Origin: Streptosporangium subroseum
Lineage (GTDB): Bacteria; Actinomycetota; Actinomycetes; Streptosporangiales; Streptosporangiaceae
Assembly: GCF_900188345.1 (NCBI RefSeq)
Contig: NZ_FZOD01000023.1
Location: 62,001 to 126,000, forward strand
DNA: 64,000 bases
Reading direction: 5' to 3'
The position numbers and the translations under genes are program-made. The notes beneath the pieces were generated by a model. That model made no database searches, had not been told where the DNA came from, and saw nothing but the letters and a program-made list of their open reading frames with translations. Position 1 is the first letter of the stretch. Every line of letters starts with the position of its first letter. Shown piece after piece: positions 18,849 through 27,590 of this stretch.

Positions 18849-19484
18849 ATGGCCGCCTGGCGAGGACACGACTGGCTCATGCCCCCTAATGAACCGGAAG
18901 AACGTAAACCGTCTGGGAAGGCCGCGCGTCCCACTGATGTGACCACCGAGACTCTCGTGGCCGACAGGTCGCTCGGGGCGGTGCCCGTCGGGTGGGATGC
19001 CGATATGGCCGTTACCGCGCTCTACAGCGCGCACTATCGGTCTCTTGTGCGTCTCGCCGTCCTCCTCGTCCGCGATATGGCAACCGCGGAAGAGGTCGTG
19101 CAGGACGCGTTCGTCGCCATTCATGGCGCCTGGCGCAGACTGCGTGACACCGACAAGGCTCTTGCCTACTTGCGCCAATCGGTCGTCAACCGATCGCGCT
19201 CGGTGCTTCGGCACCGGGCGGTCGTGGAGAAGTACGCGCCCAAGGGCATGCCGGACGCGCCGAGCGCCGAGAACGGGGCGATCGGCGAGTTCGAGAGGTC
19301 CGCCGTCATCGAGGCGCTCCGCGGCCTGCCCACACGCCAGCGTGAGGCACTGGTTCTGCGCTACTACGGAGATCTGTCCGAAGCGCAGATCGCCCATGCG
19401 ATGGGCATCAGCAAAGGCGCCGTCAAGAGTCACACGGCTCGCGGGATGGCCGCCCTACGAACATCACTGGAGCAACTGTCATGA
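18849..19484 (+). CDS. ECF-type (SigE-like) RNA polymerase sigma factor
   Basis: The 211-residue protein has region 2 (about 55-120, with TAEEVVQDAFVAIHGAW) and region 4 (about 150-208, LPTRQREALVLRYYGDLSEAQIAHAMG, then a helix-turn-helix). AGCAGGA sits just before the chosen ATG; an internal ATG at 18879 is possible. It overlaps the next gene by 4 bases, the usual layout of an ECF factor with its membrane partner. Confidence 0.92.
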   Translation: MAAWRGHDWLMPPNEPEERKPSGKAARPTDVTTETLVADRSLGAVPVGWDADMAVTALYSAHYRSLVRLAVLLVRDMATAEEVVQDAFVAIHGAWRRLRDTDKALAYLRQSVVNRSRSVLRHRAVVEKYAPKGMPDAPSAENGAIGEFERSAVIEALRGLPTRQREALVLRYYGDLSEAQIAHAMGISKGAVKSHTARGMAALRTSLEQLS

Positions 19485-20143
19485 CCGACTCCCCGGATGA
19501 GTACGGCGAGCTGCTCCGCCGTGCCCTCAGCGCGGAGGCGAACTCGGTCGTTCCCTCCCCGGATGGACTGGAGATCATCCGCGCTCGCGTAGAAAGACGC
19601 GGACTCCGCGGGCTGATGTGGTGGCGCGCCGGAGCCTCCGTAGCGGGAGTCGTCCTCGTCGCGGCCACCGTCGTCATGGTGGTCCCGCAGTTCCGTGAGC
19701 AGGTGATCCCACAGTTCCGCACCGGAGAGGTCAACTACACCGAGACGACCCCGCCCGCGGACGGTTCCGCCACCTCACGCCCCCCGTCGAACCAGGGGGT
19801 GCAGCCACCGCCGCCCATCGTCAAGTCGACCGCGCCGGCGCCCCTGCCCACTCAGTCCAGGAGCTTCGCCCCGAGCGTCAAGCCGACGCCGAGGCCCACC
19901 GTCAAGGCCACGCCTTCGCCGACCTGCCCGACCTCCACCAGCAAGCCGGTCCCGCCCGAGGAAACCCCCGAGCAGTGCGAGGAGACCGAGACCCCGACGC
20001 CGACGCCGACACCGACGATTCTGGAGCCCCCGGTCTCCCCGGTGAACCCATGTCCGCTCGCGGAGTGCCCGCCTCCGGACGACCCGGCGCCCCCGCTGCC
20101 GACGGAGGCGAGCACGCCCGTCCCCACCCCCGTGGGCAGCTAG
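19481..20143 (+). CDS. Single-pass membrane protein with Pro/Thr-rich tail, likely sigma-factor partner
   Basis: The 220-residue product has a short cytoplasmic N-terminus, one transmembrane helix (about 49-68, GASVAGVVLVAATVVMVVP) and a ~130-residue extracytoplasmic tail dominated by Pro, Thr and Ser, with a TPTPTPTP run and four cysteines. Coupling to the ECF gene suggests an anti-sigma role, but no zinc-binding HxxxCxxC domain is visible, so it could be only a co-expressed cell-envelope protein. Confidence 0.8.
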   Translation: MTDSPDEYGELLRRALSAEANSVVPSPDGLEIIRARVERRGLRGLMWWRAGASVAGVVLVAATVVMVVPQFREQVIPQFRTGEVNYTETTPPADGSATSRPPSNQGVQPPPPIVKSTAPAPLPTQSRSFAPSVKPTPRPTVKATPSPTCPTSTSKPVPPEETPEQCEETETPTPTPTPTILEPPVSPVNPCPLAECPPPDDPAPPLPTEASTPVPTPVGS

Positions 20144-20201
20144 GGTCCAGCGCGAAGGGGCTCCGGTGCTACGGCCGCGCCCCGCGCGAGAAGCCTTCCA
20201 T

Positions 20202-20235
20202 CGTGGTGGGCACGGAGTGAGCGCCGACCACCACG
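20202..20235. terminator. Hairpin between convergent genes
   Basis: CGTGGTGG (20202-20209) pairs perfectly with CCACCACG (20228-20235) across an 18-base loop, in the gap between the plus-strand membrane-protein gene and minus-strand rsmE. There is no T-run, as is common for high-GC actinobacteria. Confidence 0.45.
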
Positions 20236-20287
20236 GCCTTGGCCGGAGGCTTCATCGCGAGAGGGCGCCGTCCGGACCGCGGAAAGA

Positions 20288-21019
20288 TCACCAGCGGCCG
20301 GTACGCGTCTGGAGCACGGCCACCGCGGCGACCCCCGCGGTCGAGGTGCGCAGCACCGTCGGCCCGAGCAGCGCCGGTACGGCTTTCGCCTCGTGGAACG
20401 CGGCGATCTCCTCTGCGGAGACCCCGCCCTCGGGGCCGACCACCACGACGATGTCGCCGTCGCCGGGAAGCCGCAGGGTCGAGAGCGGGGAGGCCGCCTC
20501 CTCATGCAGCACGATGCCCAGCGCCGCCGCGGAAAGCAGCTCGGCGACCTTCGCGGTGGTGGCGAGTTCGAGCACCTCGGGCAGGTGGAAGCGGCGGGAC
20601 TGCTTGCCCGCCTCCCGCGCCGTGGACCGCCAGCGGGCCAGCGATTTGGCCGCCCGCTCACCCTTCCACTGGGTGACGCACCTGGCCGCGGCCCAGGGCA
20701 CGATCACGTCGGCTCCCGCCTCGGTCATCATCTCCACGGCCAGCTCCCCTCGGTCACCCTTGGGCAGTCCCTGGACCACCACCAGGCGAGGGCGCGGTGC
20801 GGGCACGTCGTAGCGGCGCAGCACCTCGACCCGGAGCGAGTCCCTGTCGGCGGACAGGACCACGCACTCGGCCACGGCGCCCGCGCCGTCGGTCAGATCG
20901 AGCCGTTCTCCGGCTCGCAACCGCCGTACGGCCGCCGCGTGACGTCCCTCCGAGCCGCCGAACGTGAACTCCGCCAGCGCCAGATCGGCCGGCTCGGCCA
21001 GGAAGACCGGAGCCGTCAT
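20288..21019 (-). CDS. rsmE: 16S rRNA m3U1498 methyltransferase RsmE
   Basis: The 243-residue SPOUT-fold enzyme has an N-terminal PUA-like part and the C-terminal knot motif VVVVGPEGGVSAEEIAAF followed by LGPTVLRTSTA, the S-adenosylmethionine-binding loops. It methylates U1498 of 16S rRNA. It follows dnaJ by 42 bases in the conserved hrcA-dnaJ-rsmE order. Confidence 0.95.
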   Translation of the reverse strand: MTAPVFLAEPADLALAEFTFGGSEGRHAAAVRRLRAGERLDLTDGAGAVAECVVLSADRDSLRVEVLRRYDVPAPRPRLVVVQGLPKGDRGELAVEMMTEAGADVIVPWAAARCVTQWKGERAAKSLARWRSTAREAGKQSRRFHLPEVLELATTAKVAELLSAAALGIVLHEEAASPLSTLRLPGDGDIVVVVGPEGGVSAEEIAAFHEAKAVPALLGPTVLRTSTAGVAAVAVLQTRTGRW

Positions 21020-21061
21020 CGGCCGTCGGAGCCGTGCGGCCGGGCCCGGGAGGGGCCCCGC

Positions 21062-22201
21062 TCAGCGGCCATTGAACGCGTCTCGCAGGCGGGAGAAGAA
21101 GCTCTGCTGCCCGGGGGCGAACTTGCCGGGCGGGCGCTCTTCCCCGCGGAGCCTGGCGAGCTCGCGCATGAGCTCCTCCTGTGCCGCGTCAAGGCGAGAG
21201 GGGGTCTCGATGTTGACGTGGATCAGCAGGTCGCCCCGGCCGCTCTCGTTGAGGTGCTGGATGCCGCGGCTGTAGAGCGGAATGGTCTGGCCCGACTGCG
21301 TGCCGGGCCGGATGTCCAGCTCCTCGGGACCGTCGAGCGTCTCCATCGTCAGGATGGTGCCGAGGGAGGCCGCGGTCATCGGGATCTGCACGGTGCAGTG
21401 CAGGTCGTCGCCACGACGCTCGAAGATCTCGTGCGGGCGCTCGACGATCTCCAGGAACAGGTCTCCGGGCGGGCCGCCGCCCGGGCCGATCTCACCTTCA
21501 CCGGCGAGCTGGATGTGGGTGCCGTCCTCCACACCCGCCGGGATGCGGACCTTGATGGTCCGCCGCGTGCGAACCCGGCCGTCGCCGGAGCACTCCTGGC
21601 AGGGGTTGCGGATGATCGAACCGAAACCGCCACACTGGGGGCAGGGCCGGGAGGTCATGACCTGGCCGAGGAAGGACCGGGTGACCTGGGACACCTCACC
21701 GCGTCCGTGACACATGTCACAGGTGTCGGGATGGGTGCCGGCCGCCGCGCCGGAGCCCGTGCAGACCTCGCAGAGCACGGCGGTGTCGACGACCAGCTCG
21801 CGGGTGGTGCCGAAGGCCGACTCGCTCAGGTCGAGCTCGACCCGGATGGTGGCGTTGCGCCCGCGGCGGGCCCGTGAACGGGGGCCGCGGCCACCGCCGC
21901 CCGCCGCGCCGAAGAAGGCGTCCATGATGTCGCTGAACGGGAAACCCGCGCCGAAGCCGCCGGCCCCGGCACCCGCGCCCGAGGCGAACGGATCGGCGCC
22001 CATGTCGTACATCTGCCGCTTGTTGGAGTCTGACAGGACCTCATAGGCCTGCGTGATCTCCTTGAACCTCTCCTGGGTCTCAGGGTCGGGGTTCACGTCG
22101 GGATGCAGCTCCCGCGCCAGGCGCCGGTAGGCCTTCTTGATCTCTTCCGCACTGGCGTCACGACGCACCCCGAGGGTGCCGTAGTAGTCACTCTTAGCCA
22201 C
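21062..22201 (-). CDS. dnaJ: Chaperone DnaJ
   Basis: The 379-residue type-I J-protein has a J domain (1-70, with HPD in ARELHPDVNPD), a Gly-rich linker and a zinc domain with four CxxCxGxG-type repeats (CEVCTGSG, CDMCHGRG, CPQCGGFG, CQECSGDG), then the C-terminal substrate-binding domains. It is probably the second DnaJ paralogue (DnaJ2), since it sits with hrcA rather than dnaK. The start is 12 bases after the hrcA stop. Confidence 0.96.
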   Translation of the reverse strand: MAKSDYYGTLGVRRDASAEEIKKAYRRLARELHPDVNPDPETQERFKEITQAYEVLSDSNKRQMYDMGADPFASGAGAGAGGFGAGFPFSDIMDAFFGAAGGGGRGPRSRARRGRNATIRVELDLSESAFGTTRELVVDTAVLCEVCTGSGAAAGTHPDTCDMCHGRGEVSQVTRSFLGQVMTSRPCPQCGGFGSIIRNPCQECSGDGRVRTRRTIKVRIPAGVEDGTHIQLAGEGEIGPGGGPPGDLFLEIVERPHEIFERRGDDLHCTVQIPMTAASLGTILTMETLDGPEELDIRPGTQSGQTIPLYSRGIQHLNESGRGDLLIHVNIETPSRLDAAQEELMRELARLRGEERPPGKFAPGQQSFFSRLRDAFNGR

Positions 22202-22213
22202 TTAGTTGACCTC

Positions 22214-23227
22214 TTAGGATGCAGCCAGAATTTGGCTGACGTAACGTGCCACCGCGCGCACCGCGCCCATCGTGACCGGGTAGTCCATTCGCGTCGGACC
22301 CAGCACACCGAGCCGGGCCAGCTGCTTGTCTCCTGAACCGTATCCAGCCGCGACGATCGACGTGCCCTGGAGTCCGGTATAGGGGTTTTCCGAGCCTATC
22401 CGCACTGTCAGCGCTGACAGATCGGACGTCTCGCCGAGCAGGCGCATGAGCACGACCTGCTCTTCCAGCGCCTCCAGCACGTCACGGAGCCCGACGGTGA
22501 AGTCGGCCCCCGCGAGGTTGGCGGCCCCGGCAAAAACAATCTTTTCATCGTGCCGGTCCACAAGGGACTCCAGCAGCACCGACAGAATCGTCGCCGCGAG
22601 CGGTCTGTCCTCGGCCGCGAGGCGCGCGGGCAGATCGACGACCTTGTCGGGGACGCTGGTGAGACCGCATCCGTCCAGGGAGGAGTTGAGCATCGCCCGC
22701 AGATGGGCGACACGGGCCTCGTCGACCGTCTCGTGCAGCTCGACCACGCGCTGCTCGACCCGTCCCGTGTTGGTGATGAGCACGAACATCAGCCGCCGCT
22801 CGCTCAGCGGGACCAGCTCGACATGGCGGACCGTGGAGTTGGTCAGCGTGGGGTATTGCACCACCGCCACCTGACGGGTCAGCTGCGCCAGCAGCCGTAC
22901 CGTGCGCATGACGACGTCGTCGATGTCCACGGCACCGGCCAGGAAGGTCTCGATGGCCTTCCTCTCCGCGCTCGACAGCGGCTTCACCTGAGAGAGCCGG
23001 TCGACGAACAGCCGGTAGCCCTTGTCGGTGGGCACCCGGCCGGCACTGGTGTGGGGCTGGGCGATGTAGCCCTGCTCCTCCAGCACCGCCATGTCGTTGC
23101 GGATGGTCGCGGGCGACACACCCAGGTTGTGCCGCTCGACGAGAGCCTTGGAACCCACCGGCTCATTGGTGGACACGTAGTCCTCGACAATGGCGCGAAG
23201 CACCGCGAGCTTCCGGTCGTCGACCAA
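22214..23227 (-). CDS. hrcA: Heat-shock repressor HrcA
   Basis: The 337-residue repressor has the N-terminal winged helix (LAVLRAIVEDYVSTNEPVGS, then SPATIRNDMAVLEEQGYIAQ) and a GAF-like C-terminal domain. It binds CIRCE operators; one lies 45 bases upstream (23272-23298), indicating autoregulation of hrcA-dnaJ. The TTG at 23227 is preferred because GGAGG lies 8 bases before it; a GTG at 23236 would overlap that ribosome site. Confidence 0.95.
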   Translation of the reverse strand: MVDDRKLAVLRAIVEDYVSTNEPVGSKALVERHNLGVSPATIRNDMAVLEEQGYIAQPHTSAGRVPTDKGYRLFVDRLSQVKPLSSAERKAIETFLAGAVDIDDVVMRTVRLLAQLTRQVAVVQYPTLTNSTVRHVELVPLSERRLMFVLITNTGRVEQRVVELHETVDEARVAHLRAMLNSSLDGCGLTSVPDKVVDLPARLAAEDRPLAATILSVLLESLVDRHDEKIVFAGAANLAGADFTVGLRDVLEALEEQVVLMRLLGETSDLSALTVRIGSENPYTGLQGTSIVAAGYGSGDKQLARLGVLGPTRMDYPVTMGAVRAVARYVSQILAAS

Positions 23228-23271
23228 CGTGCTCACCTCCCTGCCTGCGTCCGAAGGGGGAAACCACAGGT

Positions 23272-23298
23272 CTGGCACTCAGTGTTCCCGAGTGCCAA
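23272..23298. promoter_or_regulatory. CIRCE operator
   Basis: CTGGCACTC, a 9-base spacer, then GAGTGCCAA form an inverted repeat matching the CIRCE consensus TTAGCACTC-N9-GAGTGCTAA with a few changes, placed upstream of hrcA. It should bind HrcA. Confidence 0.93.
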
Positions 23299-23411
23299 GT
23301 GTACGGCCCACGGCCGCGAGGTGCGATAACAGGAGGGGCAGATGATCGGACCAAGCCGTCGTCAAGTCAACTGCTATCGCTATCCAAGCGGCACCAACCA
23401 CAATTTGGCAC

Positions 23412-24161
23412 ATGTCCCACGATTTCGGTCCTTCCTCGGGTGACGCATCCACGCGCGCACCCGGTTACGGCGTTTCTCAGCAGCCATATGGCCAGCAGCA
23501 GTACCAGAACGGCCCCTCCTACGGTTATGCCCCTCCCGGTCCCGGTTACGGCACTCCCCAGGGCTCTTCGCCCAGGGCGAAGATCAAGCCCAGCATCGGC
23601 TGGATCGTCGGCGTCTGGCTGGTCGCGGTGCTCAGCGTGATCGTCGGCATCGGCGGTTTCGTCGGCGGCGTCTTCGGCGCGCTCGGGGACGTCCTGCCCG
23701 CCACGTCCTTCGGCTCGGGCAAGACCGTCACGGTCAAGCTCGACCCCGCGGCCGGTTCCGTCATCTACGTCTCCACGACCGGGCCCACCGATTTCGAGTG
23801 CGCGTTCCAGGGCGGTCCGGGAACCGCCACGCTCACGCGGCCGCAGGGCCAGCAGACCGTCACCGTCAACGGCGTCAGCTGGGAGATGGGCCTGCTGGTA
23901 GGGGTCGACAAGGCGGGTGACTACCGGCTCACCTGCACCGCCGACGAGGCGGCCGGCACCGAGTTCGGCGTGGGCAAGGAACTCTCCACCGACTCGCTGG
24001 TGGGCGGGGTGATCGCCCTGTTCGCGGTGCCGAGCGGCGGACTCCTGCTGGCCGTCATCGTGACGATCGTCGTGCTGGTGAGGCGGAGCGGCGCCCGCAG
24101 GCGCCAGGCCGAGGCCGCGTCGGCGGGGCAGTGGGGTCCTCAGGGACCGTACGGCGGGTGA
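23412..24161 (+). CDS. Two-helix membrane protein with Gln/Tyr/Gly-rich N-terminus
   Basis: The 249-residue protein has a 55-residue Q/Y/G/P-rich N-terminus (QQPYGQQQYQNG...), a first helix (about 62-92), an extracytoplasmic beta-rich domain (about 98-185, with two cysteines) and a second helix (about 195-222), then a basic tail ending GPYGG. I know no function. It is divergent from hrcA and may share the promoter region, but no CIRCE copy lies on its own side beyond the one described. Confidence 0.8.
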   Translation: MSHDFGPSSGDASTRAPGYGVSQQPYGQQQYQNGPSYGYAPPGPGYGTPQGSSPRAKIKPSIGWIVGVWLVAVLSVIVGIGGFVGGVFGALGDVLPATSFGSGKTVTVKLDPAAGSVIYVSTTGPTDFECAFQGGPGTATLTRPQGQQTVTVNGVSWEMGLLVGVDKAGDYRLTCTADEAAGTEFGVGKELSTDSLVGGVIALFAVPSGGLLLAVIVTIVVLVRRSGARRRQAEAASAGQWGPQGPYGG

Positions 24162-24218
24162 TCCCGGCTTTTGCTAACGTCCATCTGGTTCCTGGCGCGA
24201 GGTGGTGGGCGGTCGGTG

Positions 24219-25034
24219 ATGTACGAACGTGACGTGCTGGCGGGAAACTGGCGACGTCCTTTGAAGGGGAAGATCCCTCAGGTCCCCGCGGAGCTCGACC
24301 TGGTCGTGGAAGACGCCGACGGCGGTTTCTGCGGTGCCGTGGTGGCCTGCGACAAGGAGGCCGTCACCTTGGAGGACCGGTTCGGGCGCCGGCGGTTGTT
24401 CCCGCTGGAGCCGGCCGCGTTCCTCCTGGAGGGCAAGGTGGTGACGCTCGTCCGTCCCGCCGCCGCGCCCCAGAGCCCGAGGCGGAGCGCCTCGGGCTCC
24501 ATCGCGGTGGAGGGTCTGCGGGCGCAGGTCGCCAAAGAGAGCCGGATCTACGTGGAGGGCATCCACGACGCCGCTCTCGTGGAGAAGGTCTGGGGCCACG
24601 ACCTGCGGGTCGAAGGCGTGGTCGTGGAGTATCTCGAAGGCGTCGACCACCTGCCCTCGATCGTCGAGGAGTTCGGCCCCGGCCCCGACCGGCGCCTGGG
24701 TGTGCTCGTCGACCACCTGGTCCCCGGCTCGAAGGAGAGCAGGATCGCCGCCCAGGTCTCCTCGCCGCACGTGTTGATCGTCGGGCATCCGTTCGTGGAC
24801 GTCTGGCAGGCGGTCAGGCCGTCGGCGCTGAAAATCTCCTCCTGGCCGTCGGTACCGCGCGGCGTACCCTGGAAGGAAGGCGTCATCGCCGCCCTGGGCT
24901 GGAAACTGGAGCCCGGCGACGCGTGGCGCCGCATTCTCGGATCGGTCACGACATATGCCGATCTGGAGCCGGAGCTCCTCGGCCCGGTCGAGGAATTGAT
25001 CGACTTTGTGACGGTTCCCGGCGAGGATGGCTAG
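24219..25034 (+). CDS. DUF3097-family protein
   Basis: The 271-residue soluble protein begins MYERDVLAGNWRRPLKG and carries the actinobacterial DUF3097 pattern, with SRIYVEGIHDAALVEKVWG near residue 107 (a TOPRIM-like segment) and VLVDHLVPGSKESRIA later. It is a conserved neighbour of hemW/hrcA in this phylum; function unknown, with the TOPRIM-like motif hinting at nucleic-acid work. The ATG at 24219 is chosen over an in-frame one at 24171 because homologues start at MY. Confidence 0.88.
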   Translation: MYERDVLAGNWRRPLKGKIPQVPAELDLVVEDADGGFCGAVVACDKEAVTLEDRFGRRRLFPLEPAAFLLEGKVVTLVRPAAAPQSPRRSASGSIAVEGLRAQVAKESRIYVEGIHDAALVEKVWGHDLRVEGVVVEYLEGVDHLPSIVEEFGPGPDRRLGVLVDHLVPGSKESRIAAQVSSPHVLIVGHPFVDVWQAVRPSALKISSWPSVPRGVPWKEGVIAALGWKLEPGDAWRRILGSVTTYADLEPELLGPVEELIDFVTVPGEDG

Positions 25035-25058
25035 TCCCTAAACCCACCAGGAGGGGCC

Positions 25059-25811
25059 ATGAGCGAGAACCCCGAGGATCCACCGCGCGAGTCCGCAGGC
25101 GAGGACCGGACGCGGCGCATCGACCAGCCTTCCCCGCCCGGCCAGAGCCACCCGCAGCCCGACCCGGGCCAGAGCCACACCCGGCAGGACCAGGGCTACC
25201 CCCGGTTCAGCCCGCCCCCCGGCCAGAGCTACCCCCAGCCCGGCCAGGACCAGGGTTACACCCAGCAGAGCCAGAATTACAACCAGCAGGGCCAGAGCTA
25301 CCCGCCGCCCGGTCAGGGCCGGCCGCCCTCAGGCCAGGGATACGGCTACCCGCCTCCCTCGGTCCCTCCGTACGACGTGAGCGGCCAGGGCTACCAGAGC
25401 GGCTACCAGGGCGGCCACCAGGCCGGCTATCCCCAGCCCGGCGCATACGGCTACGGGTATCAGGCGCCTCCGGGGACGTACGGCCCGCGGCCCGGCAGCG
25501 ACGACACCACCCTGGCCATGCTCGCCCACCTGCTGGGTCTTCTGACCTGGTTCGTCGGCCCACTGGTGGTGTATCTCGCCAAGAAGGACGAGTCTCCCTA
25601 CGTACGGGACCAGGCCGCCGAGGCCCTCAACTTCCAGCTCACCCTGGTGATCGCCTACATCGTCTCCTGGATTCTGGCGTTCGTGCTGATCGGGTTCCTC
25701 CTGATGTTCGTGGTCTGGGTCGGATCGATCATCTTTATGATCATCGCTGCCATCGCGGCCAATCGGGGCGAGAACTACCGCTATCCGATGAACATCCGTT
25801 TCATCAGCTGA
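25059..25811 (+). CDS. DUF4870-domain membrane protein with repetitive Gln/Gly/Tyr-rich N-terminus
   Basis: Residues 1-145 are low-complexity Pro/Gln/Gly/Tyr with repeated PGQSYP, QGY and GYQ blocks. The C-terminal ~100 residues form a DUF4870 domain (LAMLAHLLGLLTWFVGPLVVYL, then a cytosolic loop and two further helices) ending at NRGENYRYP. An AGGAGG sits 9 bases before the ATG. It may be co-transcribed with the DUF3097 gene 24 bases upstream. A strong hairpin follows. Confidence 0.88.
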   Translation: MSENPEDPPRESAGEDRTRRIDQPSPPGQSHPQPDPGQSHTRQDQGYPRFSPPPGQSYPQPGQDQGYTQQSQNYNQQGQSYPPPGQGRPPSGQGYGYPPPSVPPYDVSGQGYQSGYQGGHQAGYPQPGAYGYGYQAPPGTYGPRPGSDDTTLAMLAHLLGLLTWFVGPLVVYLAKKDESPYVRDQAAEALNFQLTLVIAYIVSWILAFVLIGFLLMFVVWVGSIIFMIIAAIAANRGENYRYPMNIRFIS

Positions 25812-25847
25812 CGAAACGCGGTGTTCTGGGCCCAGGACGCGTCTTGC

Positions 25848-25875
25848 GAGGCGCCGGTCACCCGGCCGGCGCCTC
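25848..25875. terminator. GC-rich hairpin between convergent genes
   Basis: GAGGCGCCGG (25848-25857) pairs with CCGGCGCCTC (25866-25875) around an 8-base loop, between the plus-strand DUF4870 gene and minus-strand hemW. It can terminate in either direction. Confidence 0.7.
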
Positions 25876-25924
25876 TCGCATGCCCCCGTCCGGCCCTCAC
25901 CGTGCCCCTGACGCGCCGGTCGCC

Positions 25925-25952
25925 GCGCTCAGGTTCCCCCCGGCGCTCAGGT
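25925..25952. repeat. hemW 3'-end echo
   Basis: GCGCTCAGGT is exactly repeated at 25925-25934 and 25943-25952 (period 18). The second copy spans the hemW stop at 25947. Confidence 0.5.
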
Positions 25953-27158
25953 GAGATCGCGGACCAGCGCGTCGGCCAGCAGGCGCCCGCGCAGCGTGAG
26001 CACCGCTCGGCCCTTCTTGAACGGCTCCACCTCCAGCAGGCCGTCGGCCAGCGCCCGTGCCACCACCGGCGGCCGTTCGAGCTCCTTGAGCGGGAAGCCC
26101 TGGACGAGCCTGAGCTCCAGCATCAACCGCTCCACCGTCCTGTCCTCGGGGGTGAGCACCTCGCGCGCATGCGCGGGCGAGGTGCCGGCGGCCAGGCGCT
26201 GGGCGTAGGCCGCGGGGTGCTTGACGTTCCACCACCGGGTGCCGCCGACATGGCTGTGCGCGCCGGGGCCGACCCCCCACCAGTCGCCGCCGGTCCAGTA
26301 GAGCAGGTTGTGCCGGCAGCGCCCGGCCTCGGAGGTCGCCCAGTTGGACACCTCGTACCATTCGAACCCGGCCTCGGCCAGCATGGCGTCCGCGATGAGA
26401 TAGCGGTCGGCGGCCACGTCGTCGTCGGGCATCGGCAGTTCGCCCCGGCGGATCCTGGCGGCCAGCTTGGTGCCGTCCTCCACGATCAGCGAGTAGGCCG
26501 ACACGTGATCGGGCCCGGCCTCGATCGCCGCGGCCAGCGAGGCACGCCAGTCGTCGTCGCTCTCCCCCGGCGTGCTGTAGATCAGGTCCAGGTTGACGTG
26601 GTCGAATCCCGCCTCCCTCGCCTCCCGTACGGCATGCGCCGGGCGGCCCGGCGTGTGCCGGCGGTCCAGCACCTGGAGCACGTGCTCACGGGCGCTCTGC
26701 ATGCCGAAACTCATCCTGTTGAACCCGCCGGCGCGCAGCTCCGCCAGATAGGCGGGGTCCACGGACTCGGGATTGGCCTCGGTGGTGACCTCCACACCGG
26801 CGGCGAGCCCGAACTCCTCCTCGATCGCCCCCAGAATCCGGACCAGATCACCGGCCGCGAGCAGGGTCGGGGTGCCACCGCCGAAGAACACGGTCTCGAC
26901 CGGGAGGTCCACGTCGCCGAGGTTGGCCCGCGCCCGCCGTACCTCGTCGATGGCGGTGTCGGCGTAGTCCTTGTGCGAGGCGCCGGGACCGAGCTCGGAC
27001 GCCGTGTAGGTGTTGAAATCGCAGTAACCGCAGCGGGTCACGCAGAAGGGCACGTGGACGTAGAAACCGAAGGGCCGTCCGCCGAGCCCCTGGAGCGCAC
27101 TGTCGGGAAGCCTGCCTGAGGCCGGTACGGGATCGCCGTCGGGAAGTGTGGATGGCAC
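25947..27158 (-). CDS. hemW: Radical SAM heme chaperone HemW (HemN-like)
   Basis: The 403-residue protein has the radical-SAM cluster motif CVTRCGYCDF (about residue 36) after FYVHVPF, a GGGTPTLL motif and the HemW C-terminal domain. Proteins of this branch, once called coproporphyrinogen III oxidase, hold and deliver heme. The GTG at 27158 (MPSTLPDGDP) is chosen; sequence further upstream in frame is a repeat array. The gene lies between lepA and hrcA as in other actinobacteria. Confidence 0.92.
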   Translation of the reverse strand: MPSTLPDGDPVPASGRLPDSALQGLGGRPFGFYVHVPFCVTRCGYCDFNTYTASELGPGASHKDYADTAIDEVRRARANLGDVDLPVETVFFGGGTPTLLAAGDLVRILGAIEEEFGLAAGVEVTTEANPESVDPAYLAELRAGGFNRMSFGMQSAREHVLQVLDRRHTPGRPAHAVREAREAGFDHVNLDLIYSTPGESDDDWRASLAAAIEAGPDHVSAYSLIVEDGTKLAARIRRGELPMPDDDVAADRYLIADAMLAEAGFEWYEVSNWATSEAGRCRHNLLYWTGGDWWGVGPGAHSHVGGTRWWNVKHPAAYAQRLAAGTSPAHAREVLTPEDRTVERLMLELRLVQGFPLKELERPPVVARALADGLLEVEPFKKGRAVLTLRGRLLADALVRDLT

Positions 27159-27430
27159 GGTGCAAGTCTGCCGCCTCCCGTGCCGTGCCCGGTACGGGCC
27201 ACCGCCGCACCTGATACGACCTACCGGGCCGCGCGTGGGTACGACCACCGCCATGCCTGGTACGACCGCTGGGCTGGGCCCGGTACGACCACCGCCCTGC
27301 CTGGTAGGACCACCGCCATGCCTGGTACGACCGCTGGGCTATGCCAGGTACGACCACCGCCGCACCTGACACGACCTACCGGGCCGCGCCCGATACGGCC
27401 GTAGCCCGGGCTCCGGCCGCCCTCGCGGGA
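27159..27430. repeat. Composite tandem repeat array upstream of hemW
   Basis: Two nested periodicities are visible. A 38-base block at 27238-27275 recurs at 27303-27340 with one mismatch (period 65). A 34-base block at 27201-27234 recurs at 27356-27389 with one mismatch (period 155). GGTACGACC and ACCACCGCC are the shared cores. The region holds no credible gene and separates hemW from the zinc-ribbon protein gene. Confidence 0.85.
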
Positions 27431-27539
27431 CCGTGAGGGCGGCTCTGCACCGCCGGAGCCGCCTGTTCGCCCAGTCGCCTGACGGAACGGCTCCGGGGCG
27501 TGCGGCTGAGACCGTACACACCCCGGAGTTCCGGCGTCC

Positions 27540-27590
27540 CATGCGTCTCGGGCCCCATGCGTCTCGGGCGTCTCGGGTGTCTCAGATTTC
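27540..27590. repeat. GTCTCGGG repeats at the 3' end of a minus-strand gene
   Basis: ATGCGTCTCGGG is at 27541-27552 and 27557-27568, and GTCTCGGG again at 27570-27577, leading into GTCTCAG across the stop codon at 27582. Confidence 0.55.
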
